DNA from: Desemzia sp. RIT 804
Lineage (GTDB): Bacteria > Bacillota > Bacilli > Lactobacillales > Carnobacteriaceae
Assembly (NCBI RefSeq): GCF_016892605.1
Contig: NZ_JAFEMV010000001.1
Location: forward strand, 868,001-932,000
DNA: 64,000 nt
Direction of reading: 5' to 3'
Part shown: positions 56,193-64,000 of the stretch, in pieces
How positions within the stretch are numbered: position 1 is the stretch's first letter
Layout: the number at the start of each line of letters is the position of its first letter
Made by a program: the position numbers and the translations under genes
The notes under the pieces: model-generated
What the model was told of the DNA's origin: nothing
Databases searched by the model: none
Seen by the model: only the letters and a program-made list of their open reading frames with translations

Positions 56193-56745
56193 ATGAGTTA
56201 CAACGTCCAACCATTACGGACTCAACAAGAAATAAACGACTTTTTATTCTGTTTAAGGCGCAATAAAAACGCGGATCGGGATGTTTTTCTGTTTTTGATT
56301 GGCAATTAATAGCGGTTTACGCATGTCGGATATCGTAAAATTGAAGAAACAAGATCTGATTTCCTCCAAAAATCCCCGAATCGTCGAGAAAAAAACAGGC
56401 AAAACCCGTATTTTGTATTTGAGTAGTCTGCAGGACTTGATCCAAGACTATACAAAAGACTCAGAACCAGAGAATTATTTGTTTCCGAGCACCAAAGGTG
56501 GTCATGTAGAAGTCAATACGGTCTACCAAATGTTTCAAAAGGTCGCTAAGCTCTTAGGAAGAGACGATATTGGCACGCACACGCTGCGTAAGACGTTTGG
56601 TTACCACTATTATAAGAAAACAAAAGACGTGGCCACTCTGATGGAAATAGTTGGCCATAGCAACGAGAAGATTACGAAACGTTATATTGGAATCAATGAA
56701 GATGAAATCAGCGAGACCTTATTTAATTTCAGATTAGGTTTTTAA
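56193..56745 (+). pseudogene. Small tyrosine recombinase/integrase, single-base frameshift
   Basis: ATG after GAGAGGAGAGGG begins MSYNVQPLRTQQEINDFLFC; about 37 codons later an extra A (GGCAATTAATAG versus expected GGC ATT AAT AGC) shifts the frame. The rest continues as SGLRMSDIVKLKKQDL (catalytic Arg), IGTHTLRKTFGYHYY (H-x-x-R) and MEIVGHSNEKITKRYIG (His, nucleophilic Tyr). Corrected length ~183 residues: catalytic domain only, without the usual N-terminal core-binding domain, similar in size to FimB/FimE. The shift could be a sequencing error, in which case the enzyme is intact. Confidence 0.85.
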
Positions 56746-56908
56746 TATTCTTTTAGGTATATTTTTACTAATTCTATAAAAATTCAATTTTAAATACTCC
56801 TCTTATATTTTTTTGTTGATATACTATTCTACAAATGATATTATTTGTATGTATAAATCTAATTTAACTTGCTCTTCTTGCTTATGTTTTAGAATGAGAG
56901 CTATTTAA

Positions 56909-57039
56909 ATCTGAACAGGCGGTGGACATGTAAAAGGTCCATGCAGCCGGGCTGCAATTTTTGTGGCAGCAGAGTATGTAAATAATAAGGGCATACCTGT
57001 GGGACAGTTAATTCTGTTCTATAGGTGTGCCCTTTTTTA
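56909..57039 (+). promoter_or_regulatory. NiCo riboswitch with terminator
   Basis: CTGAACAGGC, ATGCAGCCGGGCTGC, GGCAGCAGAG and CTGTGGGACAG match the conserved four-way-junction blocks of NiCo (czcD) RNAs that bind Co2+/Ni2+. The 3' part overlaps a long terminator (GGGCATACCTGTGGGACAG paired to the following strand, then T6), so metal binding would prevent termination. It lies 100 bases before a P1B-4 ATPase gene. Confidence 0.9.
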
Positions 57040-57140
57040 TGTTTATTTGTGAAAAAAGGAGAGTGAGAGTATTAGACGTGCTGTTTTATTGAAAACATGC
57101 TAGTAAGTAAAAATTATAAAATAGGAAGAGGGTTTTAGAA

Positions 57141-58979
57141 ATGGTTCATTATCTAACAAAAAGTAGGCAAGGTCAGTTTTTAGTTATCGGTGTTCTGTTT
57201 ACGATTTTAGGGTTTGTATTTATCCGACTAAATGGTGCGTACAGTTCCACATCCTTTTATATTGCGATTTTCTTTTTAGGCTTCTACGCGGCAAAGGACG
57301 CTGTTGTTAATACTGTCAGAGATCGCTCACCAAACGTGGATTTACTCATGGTACTGGCTGCTGTTGGTGCAGTAATCATTAATTTTGAGTCAGAAGGAGC
57401 GGCCCTACTACTGATATTTGCTGCAGCGGAAGCGTTGGAGGACTATTCAACGGATAAATCTACCAGCGCCATTTCAGAGTTAATGGCGCAAGTACCGGAT
57501 ACCGCTCAGGTTCTAAAAGAAAACGGGGATGTAGTGGTTACCCCTACGGAGGAGTTAGCAATTGGAGACATTGTCGTGGTATCAAAGGGTGCGCAAATTC
57601 CCATTGATGGTTTCATCGACCGAAAAGCAATCGTGAATGAAGCAGCTTTAACAGGCGAATCGATTCCTGTAGAAAAAGAGTTAAAGGATGAAGTTTTTGC
57701 CGGAACAATTAACGAAGGAAATGTTTTTCATGTAGAAGTAAACAAAAAAATGGATGAAACCATGTTTTCAAATATCATCCGGATGGTTGAAGAAGCGCAA
57801 AACAGACCTTCTCGAATCGCCAAGTTTATTGATCGTATCGAAAGCAAATATGTGATCGGTGTTCTCATCATCGTACCCATTTTCATCTTTGTTCTCTATC
57901 AGTTCTTGGGACTGTCATTGGAAGAGGCCTTTTATCGAGGAATGGTGCTTTTAACAGTGGCCAGCCCATGTGCATTATGTGCCTCCGTTACACCAGCTAC
58001 GTTAAGTGCGATTAGTAATGGAGCCAAAAATGGTGTGCTTTTTAAAGGTGGAGCTGCCATGGAAGCGTTGAGTACGATGGATATTTTATATACAGATAAG
58101 ACTGGAACATTGACTTACGGTGACTTCCAAGTAGTAGATTATGCTGTGGATGAAGATGTTTTAAAAGAAGTCATTTATATGGAGCAGCAATCCAGTCATC
58201 CGATCGGAAGAGCAATCGTTTCTGCCTTTAAGGATATCGACCTAACAGAAGTTGAGCAATCGGAATCGATTGAAGAAATTGCTGGATCAGGGATTAAAAA
58301 AGGGGATATCTTAGTAGGGAAACCGGGTGCTTTTAAGCACTATGATAAATTTAACCAGTTCCAAAAAGTATTGGAAAAAGGGGATACGAGCATATTGGTA
58401 GCAGATGGCAATGAAGTGGTAGGTTACTTCTCATTCCGGGATCAAATTCGCCCGCAATCAGCGAGTACGGTTGCAGATTTCCAAAAAGAGGGGATTAAAG
58501 TTTGTCTTTTAACGGGAGATAACGAGAAGGTGGCTGCCCAAGTTGCCAAGCTTGTAAAAGTAGATGACTATATTGCTTCGATGTTACCGGAAGATAAAAT
58601 AGAATTTGTAATGAATAGCCAAGGAAAAGAAGAAGTCGTTGGGATGATTGGTGATGGGATTAACGATGCGCCCGCTCTAGCAAATGCAGACATCGGGATT
58701 GCGATGGGGAGTGGCTCCTCAGTAGCGATGGAATCTTCTGATGTCGTTATAGTGAAGAATGATTTATCTAAATTGTTTTATAGCTATAAGCTAAGTAAAA
58801 AGTTAAATGGTATTATTATTCAAAATGTCATTTTCTCTCTCGTTGTCATTGTCACATTGACCACTTTAAATATGTTCGGCGTTCTTGGGCTCCCATTGGC
58901 GGTCCTTTTCCATGAGGGTTCAACAATTTTGGTTATCTTGAACGGGCTACGTTTATTGCAAAAGGAGAAAAAAGTGTAG
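57141..58979 (+). CDS. P1B-4-type metal-exporting ATPase (Co/Ni/Zn class)
   Basis: 612 residues. No N-terminal metal-binding domain. Membrane motif LTVASPCALCASVTPAT (SPC of P1B-4), LYTDKTGTLTYG (phosphorylation), SSHPIGRAIV, GMIGDGINDAPALA, and last helix LPLAVLFHEGSTILVIL with HEGST. P1B-4 pumps export cobalt, nickel, zinc or iron. The NiCo riboswitch upstream points to cobalt/nickel export. Single gene; ribosome site GGAAGAGGG. Confidence 0.92.
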   Translation: MVHYLTKSRQGQFLVIGVLFTILGFVFIRLNGAYSSTSFYIAIFFLGFYAAKDAVVNTVRDRSPNVDLLMVLAAVGAVIINFESEGAALLLIFAAAEALEDYSTDKSTSAISELMAQVPDTAQVLKENGDVVVTPTEELAIGDIVVVSKGAQIPIDGFIDRKAIVNEAALTGESIPVEKELKDEVFAGTINEGNVFHVEVNKKMDETMFSNIIRMVEEAQNRPSRIAKFIDRIESKYVIGVLIIVPIFIFVLYQFLGLSLEEAFYRGMVLLTVASPCALCASVTPATLSAISNGAKNGVLFKGGAAMEALSTMDILYTDKTGTLTYGDFQVVDYAVDEDVLKEVIYMEQQSSHPIGRAIVSAFKDIDLTEVEQSESIEEIAGSGIKKGDILVGKPGAFKHYDKFNQFQKVLEKGDTSILVADGNEVVGYFSFRDQIRPQSASTVADFQKEGIKVCLLTGDNEKVAAQVAKLVKVDDYIASMLPEDKIEFVMNSQGKEEVVGMIGDGINDAPALANADIGIAMGSGSSVAMESSDVVIVKNDLSKLFYSYKLSKKLNGIIIQNVIFSLVVIVTLTTLNMFGVLGLPLAVLFHEGSTILVILNGLRLLQKEKKV

Positions 58980-59132
58980 CCTCAATGTAATTAAATAAAA
59001 GACAAGTTGATACTAAAACAGAGTGAGAAAACGGGGATCTAGGAATCAATCTTAATTTCCTCCTTTTCTTACTCTATTTTTTATAAAAAAATAAACTTCT
59101 CAATAACAAACTTCTCTAGAAAAAAGGAGCTT

Positions 59133-59891
59133 TTAATTCTTTAATTGTTTGCTTTCGGTATAAAATTCTTTGTATGCCATGTAACTAGCCATAACAGATG
59201 CAATACTTGTTGTAGAAAGCAACATAAAGGTAACCATAATCTGGTACTTTATTGCATATGTTGGATCTACACCAGCAAACATTAATCCTGACATCATTCC
59301 GGGTAAACTAACGATTCCTATTGTTTTTGCAGACTCTATGGTAGGCAACATACCTGAGCGAATACTGTCACGTACGATTGTAATAGAGGCTTGTTTTAAA
59401 TTTGCTCCTAGAGCTAACTTTTCTAATACTTGTTGACGTTGGTCTTTAAATTTTGCATTTAAGTTTCGATAACAAATTCCAATCGCAATCATTGAATTAC
59501 TAGCAATCATTCCTGATATTGGAATCACCTGCGAAGGAATGAATAAAACAGCTCCCGATAGAAGGAGCACTACTAAAGTCAAACTAGTTGCTGTTAATAT
59601 AGCAATAAACGATATTTTAAATGCATTTGATATGCCATTGCTTTTCTTACCAGCATTAAAAGAGGCGTTAAAAATAATGACTAAAACAAGTGCTAATGTC
59701 ACAATAATATTATTTAAATTAAAAACGTAGCCCAACAAAAAACCAACTGCAACTAATTGAATAACTGCTCGAACCACACCGATTAAAATATCTTTACCTA
59801 ATCCTAATTTTTCTTTATAAACAACAATAAGTGCTATTCCAACCAAAGCTGTTGCAAATAATAAAGATGCATTATTAATAGCTAAGTTCAT
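59133..59891 (-). CDS. fetB: Iron export ABC transporter permease FetB-like (UPF0014)
   Basis: 252 residues, seven or so spans, with conserved AVIQLVAVGFLLGYVF, IPISGMIASNSMIAIGICYR and GMLPTIESAKTIGIVSLPGM, the UPF0014/FetB blocks. With FetA it exports excess iron and protects from peroxide. Starts by ATGA overlap with the fetA stop codon. Confidence 0.88.
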   Translation of the reverse strand: MNLAINNASLLFATALVGIALIVVYKEKLGLGKDILIGVVRAVIQLVAVGFLLGYVFNLNNIIVTLALVLVIIFNASFNAGKKSNGISNAFKISFIAILTATSLTLVVLLLSGAVLFIPSQVIPISGMIASNSMIAIGICYRNLNAKFKDQRQQVLEKLALGANLKQASITIVRDSIRSGMLPTIESAKTIGIVSLPGMMSGLMFAGVDPTYAIKYQIMVTFMLLSTTSIASVMASYMAYKEFYTESKQLKN

Positions 59892-60541
59892 TTAGGTTCC
59901 TCCATTTCTCCATTAACTAAGTGGACAATACGATTTGAAGATTGAATCTCTACTGTATTATGTGTGACCCATACTATCGTAATGCCTTGCTCTTGATTTA
60001 GATTACGGATCAAGGAACGAATAATAGTCTGATTTTCTTCATCCAATGCGCTTGTCACTTCATCTAGCAATAGAACCTTAGGCATAAACAATATATTACG
60101 AATTAACGCTACTCTTTGCTTTTCACCGCCAGATAATGCATGGACTGATTTAGTTAGGTACTCTTTTCCTAAACCAACGCTTTTTAAAGCAGATAAGGCC
60201 TTTTTTTCATTAAAAGGCTGATTTCTAATATCATAAGGAAACGTTAAATTATCTTTTACTGTTTCTCCAAAAAGAGTCGCCGTTTGAAAACAGTAGGATA
60301 CTTCTTTTCGGTAATCAGTCGGTTCATATTCTTCAACTGGTTTATTTTGATAACATAATTTGCCTTCGGTGGGCGATAACATTGAGGCAATAATTTTTAA
60401 TAATGTACTTTTACCACTACCAGATGGACCTGTAATCGTTAAAAAATCTCCTTTTTCAATAGTTAGAGTGATACCTTTTAAAATAGTTTTACCATCTACC
60501 TCGAATTCTAAATTTGTTGTTTTTAATAATGGTGCCTCCAT
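59888..60541 (-). CDS. fetA: ABC transporter ATP-binding protein FetA-like
   Basis: 217 residues: Walker A TGPSGSGKSTLLKII, Q-loop SYCFQTATLFG, signature ALSGGEKQRVALIR, Walker B KVLLLDEVTSALDEE, H-loop VWVTHN. Partner of FetB in the same operon. Metal-handling cargo together with the NiCo-controlled ATPase. Confidence 0.9.
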   Translation of the reverse strand: MEAPLLKTTNLEFEVDGKTILKGITLTIEKGDFLTITGPSGSGKSTLLKIIASMLSPTEGKLCYQNKPVEEYEPTDYRKEVSYCFQTATLFGETVKDNLTFPYDIRNQPFNEKKALSALKSVGLGKEYLTKSVHALSGGEKQRVALIRNILFMPKVLLLDEVTSALDEENQTIIRSLIRNLNQEQGITIVWVTHNTVEIQSSNRIVHLVNGEMEEPK

Positions 60542-60589
60542 ATATTTACCTCCTCAAATCGTTCATATGTAGGTTTATTTCAAAAAAAT

Positions 60590-60640
60590 AAAAAAGAACC
60601 CAAAAATAAAAGTAGAACTCAAATTTTTGGGCTTAAATCA
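60590..60640 (-). terminator. Terminator after cupin gene
   Basis: Minus strand GCCCAAAAATTTGAG pairs with the TTTTTGGGTTC side, followed by TTTTTTATT. Confidence 0.6.
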
Positions 60641-60661
60641 TTATTATTTCAGTAATTTTTT

Positions 60662-61084
60662 TTAATGTTCGTTTGGATCATTTTTTGCATCTTCATGGGT
60701 TGGATGAACGGTTCCTTCAATATGATCAGGTCCAGCATAAATGGTATATAACTTTAAGGGAGTATCTCCAGTGTTTTTGATATTATGCCACATATCTGCT
60801 GGAACAAAAACTGCCTCATCTTCAGAAACGGATTGTTCAAAATTCAAGTTGTCTTCGGACGGTCCCATAAGGCATAATCCTTGTCCTTCTTCGATACGAA
60901 TAAATTGATCGATTCCTTTATGCACTTCTAAACCAATATCATCGTTCGGTTGAATAGTCATTACCGTTACTTGTAATTTTTCTCCTGTCCATATTGTTGT
61001 CCGATAATTATCGTTTTGCACAGTAGCCTCTTCAATATTGACTACATAAGGTTTTTTGCCATGATCTTTAAAATCAATACTCAT
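60662..61084 (-). CDS. Cupin-domain protein
   Basis: 140 residues, single beta-barrel cupin. LEVHKGIDQFIRIEEGQG is cupin motif 1 (His, Asp in place of the second His, Gln, Glu-type), and FVPADMWHNIKNTGDTPLKL is motif 2 with the metal-binding His. The C-terminal ~20 residues (VHPTHEDAKNDPNEH) are histidine-rich. Substrate unknown. Its own terminator and AGGGATTAGGAT before ATG; apparently monocistronic, divergent from nothing to its right. Confidence 0.85.
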   Translation of the reverse strand: MSIDFKDHGKKPYVVNIEEATVQNDNYRTTIWTGEKLQVTVMTIQPNDDIGLEVHKGIDQFIRIEEGQGLCLMGPSEDNLNFEQSVSEDEAVFVPADMWHNIKNTGDTPLKLYTIYAGPDHIEGTVHPTHEDAKNDPNEH

Positions 61085-61192
61085 TATCCTAATCCCTCCG
61101 TTTTTATACTAATTATTTAATAATATTTATTACAAACTAATTTTATCTTATCATTATCTAAAAAGCAAGTATTTTAAATCCTATTTTAACAT

Positions 61193-61402
61193 TTACTTAA
61201 CATAATCACCCATTAAGCCAAGTAATCCGGTATCCTTATAGTGGAGGGGTTTTCGATTGCTCATTTGTGAAAAATATAATGTTTTTTTGAAATTTAACTG
61301 AATATACTTTTTTTCTATTAGGGTTTGTTCTAGTTCTAATATTTTTTTGTCATGATTTTCTAGTCTCTCAATGGCCACTTCTAAATTTTCTGATAATTTC
61401 AA
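61193..61402 (-). pseudogene. C-terminal remnant, coiled-coil protein
   Basis: 69 codons from a TTG without a ribosome site; the same frame is open ~15 codons upstream (CQLETVEDIFESN) without a start. KLSENLEVAIERLENHDKKI is a coiled coil and YKDTGLLGLMGDYVK a compact tail. Probably a 5'-truncated gene; family not recognised. Confidence 0.35.
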
Positions 61403-61549
61403 GTTACTTTCAAAGATATCCTCTACTGTTTCAAGTTGACAATGATTAGTGTGGTAATGTCATAATGTCAGTTTCATGTGACTATCAGAATCAGGTTTCA
61501 ACAAATAATACTCGTTCAAATCCCTGTATTCGTTGTGTCTAATCACGTC

Positions 61550-61912
61550 TTATAACTTAATTCCCACTAATTTGAACCCTATTTTTATAGCTACTTTGTT
61601 ACTGCCTATATTCTCAACATCAGCAAAAATACTTAATTTATTTAATTCAAGCACTTCAAAAGAATACGTACATAACCTTTTGACTGCTTTAGAAACTATA
61701 TTTTGACCAGAATAACTTGAATGAATCCAGTATCCAATTTCAGCCTTTCCAGTGGTGGAATCTATGTTATGTAAGTCGATACACCCAATTATTTTATTAT
61801 CTGCATCTATGAAAGATAATTTATACGTTCCATTTGCTGCACCAGTGATTTTCATTTTGAAATAATTAATTTGACTTCTCAAATCAACAGAACTGTCTAC
61901 AAAACTTAACAT
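61550..61912 (-). pseudogene. GNAT acetyltransferase (RimJ/RimL-like), truncated
   Basis: 120 codons. NKIIGCIDLHNIDSTTGKAE, EIGYWIHSSYSGQNIVSKAV (acetyl-CoA loop is SGQNIVS, poor match to Q/R-x-x-G-x-G/A) and AIKIGFKLVGIKL. The first ~30 family residues are missing and the protein stops right after the GF-x-L-x-G motif, so both ends look cut. Probably inactive. Confidence 0.6.
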
Positions 61913-62440
61913 ACAATGCTTTTAAAAAATATGTGGTAAGAAAACGAGAGACTAACTGGAATATTATGTGTATACTACTAATTCCATTTCTTCTCATGAA
62001 GTATCCATTTTCCTCCCTTAGAGCTTCTTATCAAATTTCTATTTCTTTATCAAGAATATTAATTTGATTATTTATATTATCAAGCTGATTATTAATATCA
62101 TTAAAATTTCGTTCAGTTTTGTTCTCTTCAAAATTACTATAAATACTTTAATTTAATTCATCAACATCTTTCTTAATACTGGATCGATACTAGTCTAAAT
62201 CTTACTTTCGCCTAATTATCTCCAACATGTTGTTTTCAAGATTCTGTATATTAGTACTAAAGTGTTTTGAATCGTGAATTACTTGAATTACTTTCTCGTA
62301 TTTAAAAACTAACGTAATTTTAAATAAACACTTGCTTTCTATTAGTCACTTTGCTAACAGAGGTGTTGATGTTTTGGTGTTGAGCATAGTTGTACCCTAG
62401 ACTGCCATATAAAAATAAAATATATGACTAGCTAGAGTAC
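61913..62440. other. Gene-poor stretch with a decayed coiled-coil frame
   Basis: On the minus strand the frame KKDVDELN-stop-SIYSNFEENKTERNF continues with NINNQINILDKEIEI and a stop at ~62035. It is interrupted by stops and lacks a start: a broken gene of a small coiled-coil protein. Nothing else was recognised. Confidence 0.3.
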
Positions 62441-62798
62441 AACATGCGTTTTAAATATTTATGTGTTTTACATTCTAACGTCGGCGAGACGATTGGAGCC
62501 ACTATCACATCTGTATGCGTTGGTGTTATTGAAACACACCTAAAACCCTCTTAAAACCCTCCCAAAGAGCATTGTTTTAGGCTACCAGGCTTTTGGCCTA
62601 GGATTACCACCCCCGCCGTTAAATCGGTCGCGGACACCATTCAGGGAAAGAGTGCATACAGTAATCTCTTTTGATCCCCTATCGCTAGTTATTGAAGTGG
62701 CTAGCGCCTAACCTGTCCCCTTAGTCCCAGTTTTTCATGGCTGCAGCTTGTCCCCTACAGTTTTAAAAAAGACCTATTATTGCCAACTCAAAAAGAGG
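62441..62798. other. Gene-free, comparatively GC-rich stretch
   Basis: No open frame. Direct repeats TAAAACCCTCTTAAAACCCTC near 62550 and an inverted repeat around CCAGGCTTTTGGCCTAGG. Could be part of the replication/partition control region that includes the small RNA to its right. Confidence 0.3.
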
Positions 62799-62871
62799 CT
62801 GGTATAATAGACACATATAACCGGATAAGTTTTGTGTGTCTCGTAGATTGGCGTCTACGGGGCTTTTTTTA
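62780..62871 (+). ncRNA. Predicted small RNA with promoter and terminator
   Basis: -35 TTGCCA (62780-62785), 17-bp spacer, -10 TATAAT (62803-62808); transcript of ~57 nt from ~62815 ending in the hairpin CGTAGA-TTGGCG-TCTACG and GGGGCTTTTTTT. The loop UUGGCG is the same U-turn hexamer as in the repA leader. Size and layout resemble plasmid antisense regulators. Confidence 0.6.
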
Positions 62872-62972
62872 TATTCAGTTTTAGTCTTGCTATGAATTGA
62901 GTTAAATGTACTACACTATTTTTTTTTTGTAAAACCCAATTTTGTAGGCGAAAAATCGTTTTCTTGTCTACA

Positions 62973-63175
62973 CGTCTACTTGTAGATTTGTAAATATGTA
63001 GATACGTCTACTTGTAGATTTGTAGATATGTAGATATGTCTACGTGATCTCCAGTATCCTTTTATTATCAGCATTTTTTTCATACTACATGTCTACCTGT
63101 AGATTCGTAGATATGTAGATACGTCTACTTGTAGATTTGTAGATATGTAGATACGTCTACTTGTAGATTTGTAGA
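62973..63175. repeat. 32-bp direct repeats upstream of parA (candidate centromere)
   Basis: Unit CGTCTACTTGTAGATTTGTAGATATGTAGATA occurs at 62973, 63005 and partially 63037, and again at 63090, 63122 and partially 63154, i.e. two blocks with strict 32-bp spacing. Each unit is itself made of TGTAGA-type heptamers and contains GTCTAC/GTAGAT inverted elements. A lone GTAGATTTGTAGACA lies right before the parA ribosome site (63241). Confidence 0.8.
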
Positions 63176-63275
63176 CAGCTTTTCTTGATAACGTTTGACA
63201 TATTGATTTAGCATGGTATATTTACGTTATAACATCAAATGTAGATTTGTAGACAAATAAGAAAAGAGGGTTACA

Positions 63276-64000
63276 ATGGCTAAAGTTATAACATTTGGAA
63301 ATTTCAAGGGTGGAACAGGTAAGACAACTAATAGTGCAATGATGGCGTACACATTATCTAAATTAGGCTATAAGACATTATTAGCAGATTTAGATCCTCA
63401 AGCGAATGCAACATCTTTGTATTTACATACGAAACAACGCATTACGAATAATATTGTTACGTTTGACAAGACGTTAATGTCTGCCATAGCAGATGAAGAT
63501 TTATCGGACATTATTATTGAAATCAAAGAAAATCTTTTTTTACTGCCCAGCTTTGCAGACTTTACCTCTTATCCTTTATTTTTAGAAAAGAAATTTCCAA
63601 ACAGTCAATTTAATAGGGTGACTTTTTTAAATGAATTAATGATTAATATTAAGGATGACTACGACTTTATTTTGGTCGATGTTCCACCTACTTTAAGTAC
63701 TTATACGGACTCAGCTTTGTTAGCTTCCGACTACACCATTATTGTCCTGCAGACACAAGAGCGTTCTTTAGTAGGAGCTGAAGCGTATGTAGGATACTTG
63801 CAAGAACTTATTGATAATTACAATGCAGATTTTGATATTTTAGGTGTACTACCCGTATTACTAAAAAACAATTCAAAGGTTGACGAAGCTACGCTCAATA
63901 CAGCAAAAGATAAATTTGGTGAAGAAAACCTCTTCAAAAATGTAGTCAAAAATATGGAGCGATTAAAGCGGTATGACATCATTGGGATAGTTGATCCTGA
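63276..64000 (+). CDS. parA: ParA-family partition ATPase (3' end outside window)
   Basis: ATG after AAGAGGG. At least 241 residues: deviant Walker A FGNFKGGTGKTTNSAM, Walker A' LLADLDPQANATS, Walker B DDYDFILVDVPPTLSTYTDS. Similar to the PrgP-type ParA of enterococcal RepA_N plasmids. Promoter region holds the repeat cluster, so a downstream ParB-like partner (outside) probably binds there and autoregulates. Confidence 0.93.
   Translation, partial: MAKVITFGNFKGGTGKTTNSAMMAYTLSKLGYKTLLADLDPQANATSLYLHTKQRITNNIVTFDKTLMSAIADEDLSDIIIEIKENLFLLPSFADFTSYPLFLEKKFPNSQFNRVTFLNELMINIKDDYDFILVDVPPTLSTYTDSALLASDYTIIVLQTQERSLVGAEAYVGYLQELIDNYNADFDILGVLPVLLKNNSKVDEATLNTAKDKFGEENLFKNVVKNMERLKRYDIIGIVDP

Noticed and set aside
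62780..62900. Fst/par type I toxin-antitoxin
   Set aside because: The small RNA has a suitable size, but no Fst-like peptide frame converges on its terminator.
62973..63175. Possible CRISPR array (32-bp repeats)
   Set aside because: Repeats are contiguous with no unique spacers and are made of shorter subrepeats; no cas genes. Better explained as a ParB-type or iteron-like site.

Overview
This window reads as a large low-GC conjugative plasmid, or plasmid-like element, of a Lactobacillales host. An Enterococcaceae, Carnobacteriaceae or Tetragenococcus-like host is most likely. The basis is AT-rich coding with strong AGGAGG-type ribosome sites, a RepA_N replication gene, a pSK41/pMRC01-type (Trs/Tra) type IV secretion operon, a MobA/MobL relaxase with an IncQ-type oriT, IS30 and IS3 elements, and LAB-type accessory genes. 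These include CadC/CadD, FetAB, H2O-forming NADH oxidase, Dps and an FNR-like regulator. No chromosomal housekeeping genes are present; the 3' end of a BRCT protein opens the window and the start of parA closes it. All statements come from reading the sequence by eye; no search was run.

Layout. 0-7 kb: BRCT tail, serine recombinases (one intact, one a GC-rich relic), DUF488, NhaC antiporter, a nonsense-mutated IS30, a small secreted-protein locus and the stub of a small tyrosine recombinase. 7-22.5 kb: an accessory array cut up by repeated ~30-bp dif-like palindromes. It holds a broken luciferase-like gene, DUF6448, an FMN protein, three acetyltransferases (one frameshifted), a MarR/nitroreductase operon, an Hsp33-like/MerR pair, and a metal/redox block (P1B-ATPase, HMA protein, Lgt, FNR-like regulator, Dps). 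22.5-29 kb: IS3 relic, SOS operon with a Y-family polymerase, betaine-binding protein, NADH oxidase and an intact IS30. 29-46.7 kb: conjugation region (RadC-like, TopB, VirB/TrsA-M-like operon, relaxase, oriT). 46.7-51.5 kb: relaxosome accessories, an ArdC/LtrC-like metalloprotease, RepA with in-gene iterons and a predicted antisense RNA, an RHH protein and a RelE/Phd-type module. 51.6-56.7 kb: cadmium module, PHP-ATPase candidate defence module, a tRNA(Tyr)-like element and a frameshifted tyrosine recombinase; the modules are again separated by dif-like sites. 56.8-61.1 kb: NiCo riboswitch with P1B-4 ATPase, FetAB and cupin. 61.1-64 kb: decayed genes, a small RNA, a 32-bp repeat cluster and parA.

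How it fits together. Replication (RepA), partition (ParA), toxin-antitoxin and conjugation form the backbone. Metal and redox stress genes dominate the cargo. Five promoters in the metal/redox block carry a TTGAC-N4-ATCAA box centred near -41.5, including the promoter of the FNR-like regulator itself, so the block looks like a self-contained regulon.

The most unusual signal is the dispersed family of about twelve dif-like sites, often preceded by a terminator hairpin. They separate small gene cassettes, and a diverged copy of a ~183-residue tyrosine recombinase sits at each end of the site-bearing stretch. This resembles a cassette-shuffling system analogous to pdif modules or integrons.
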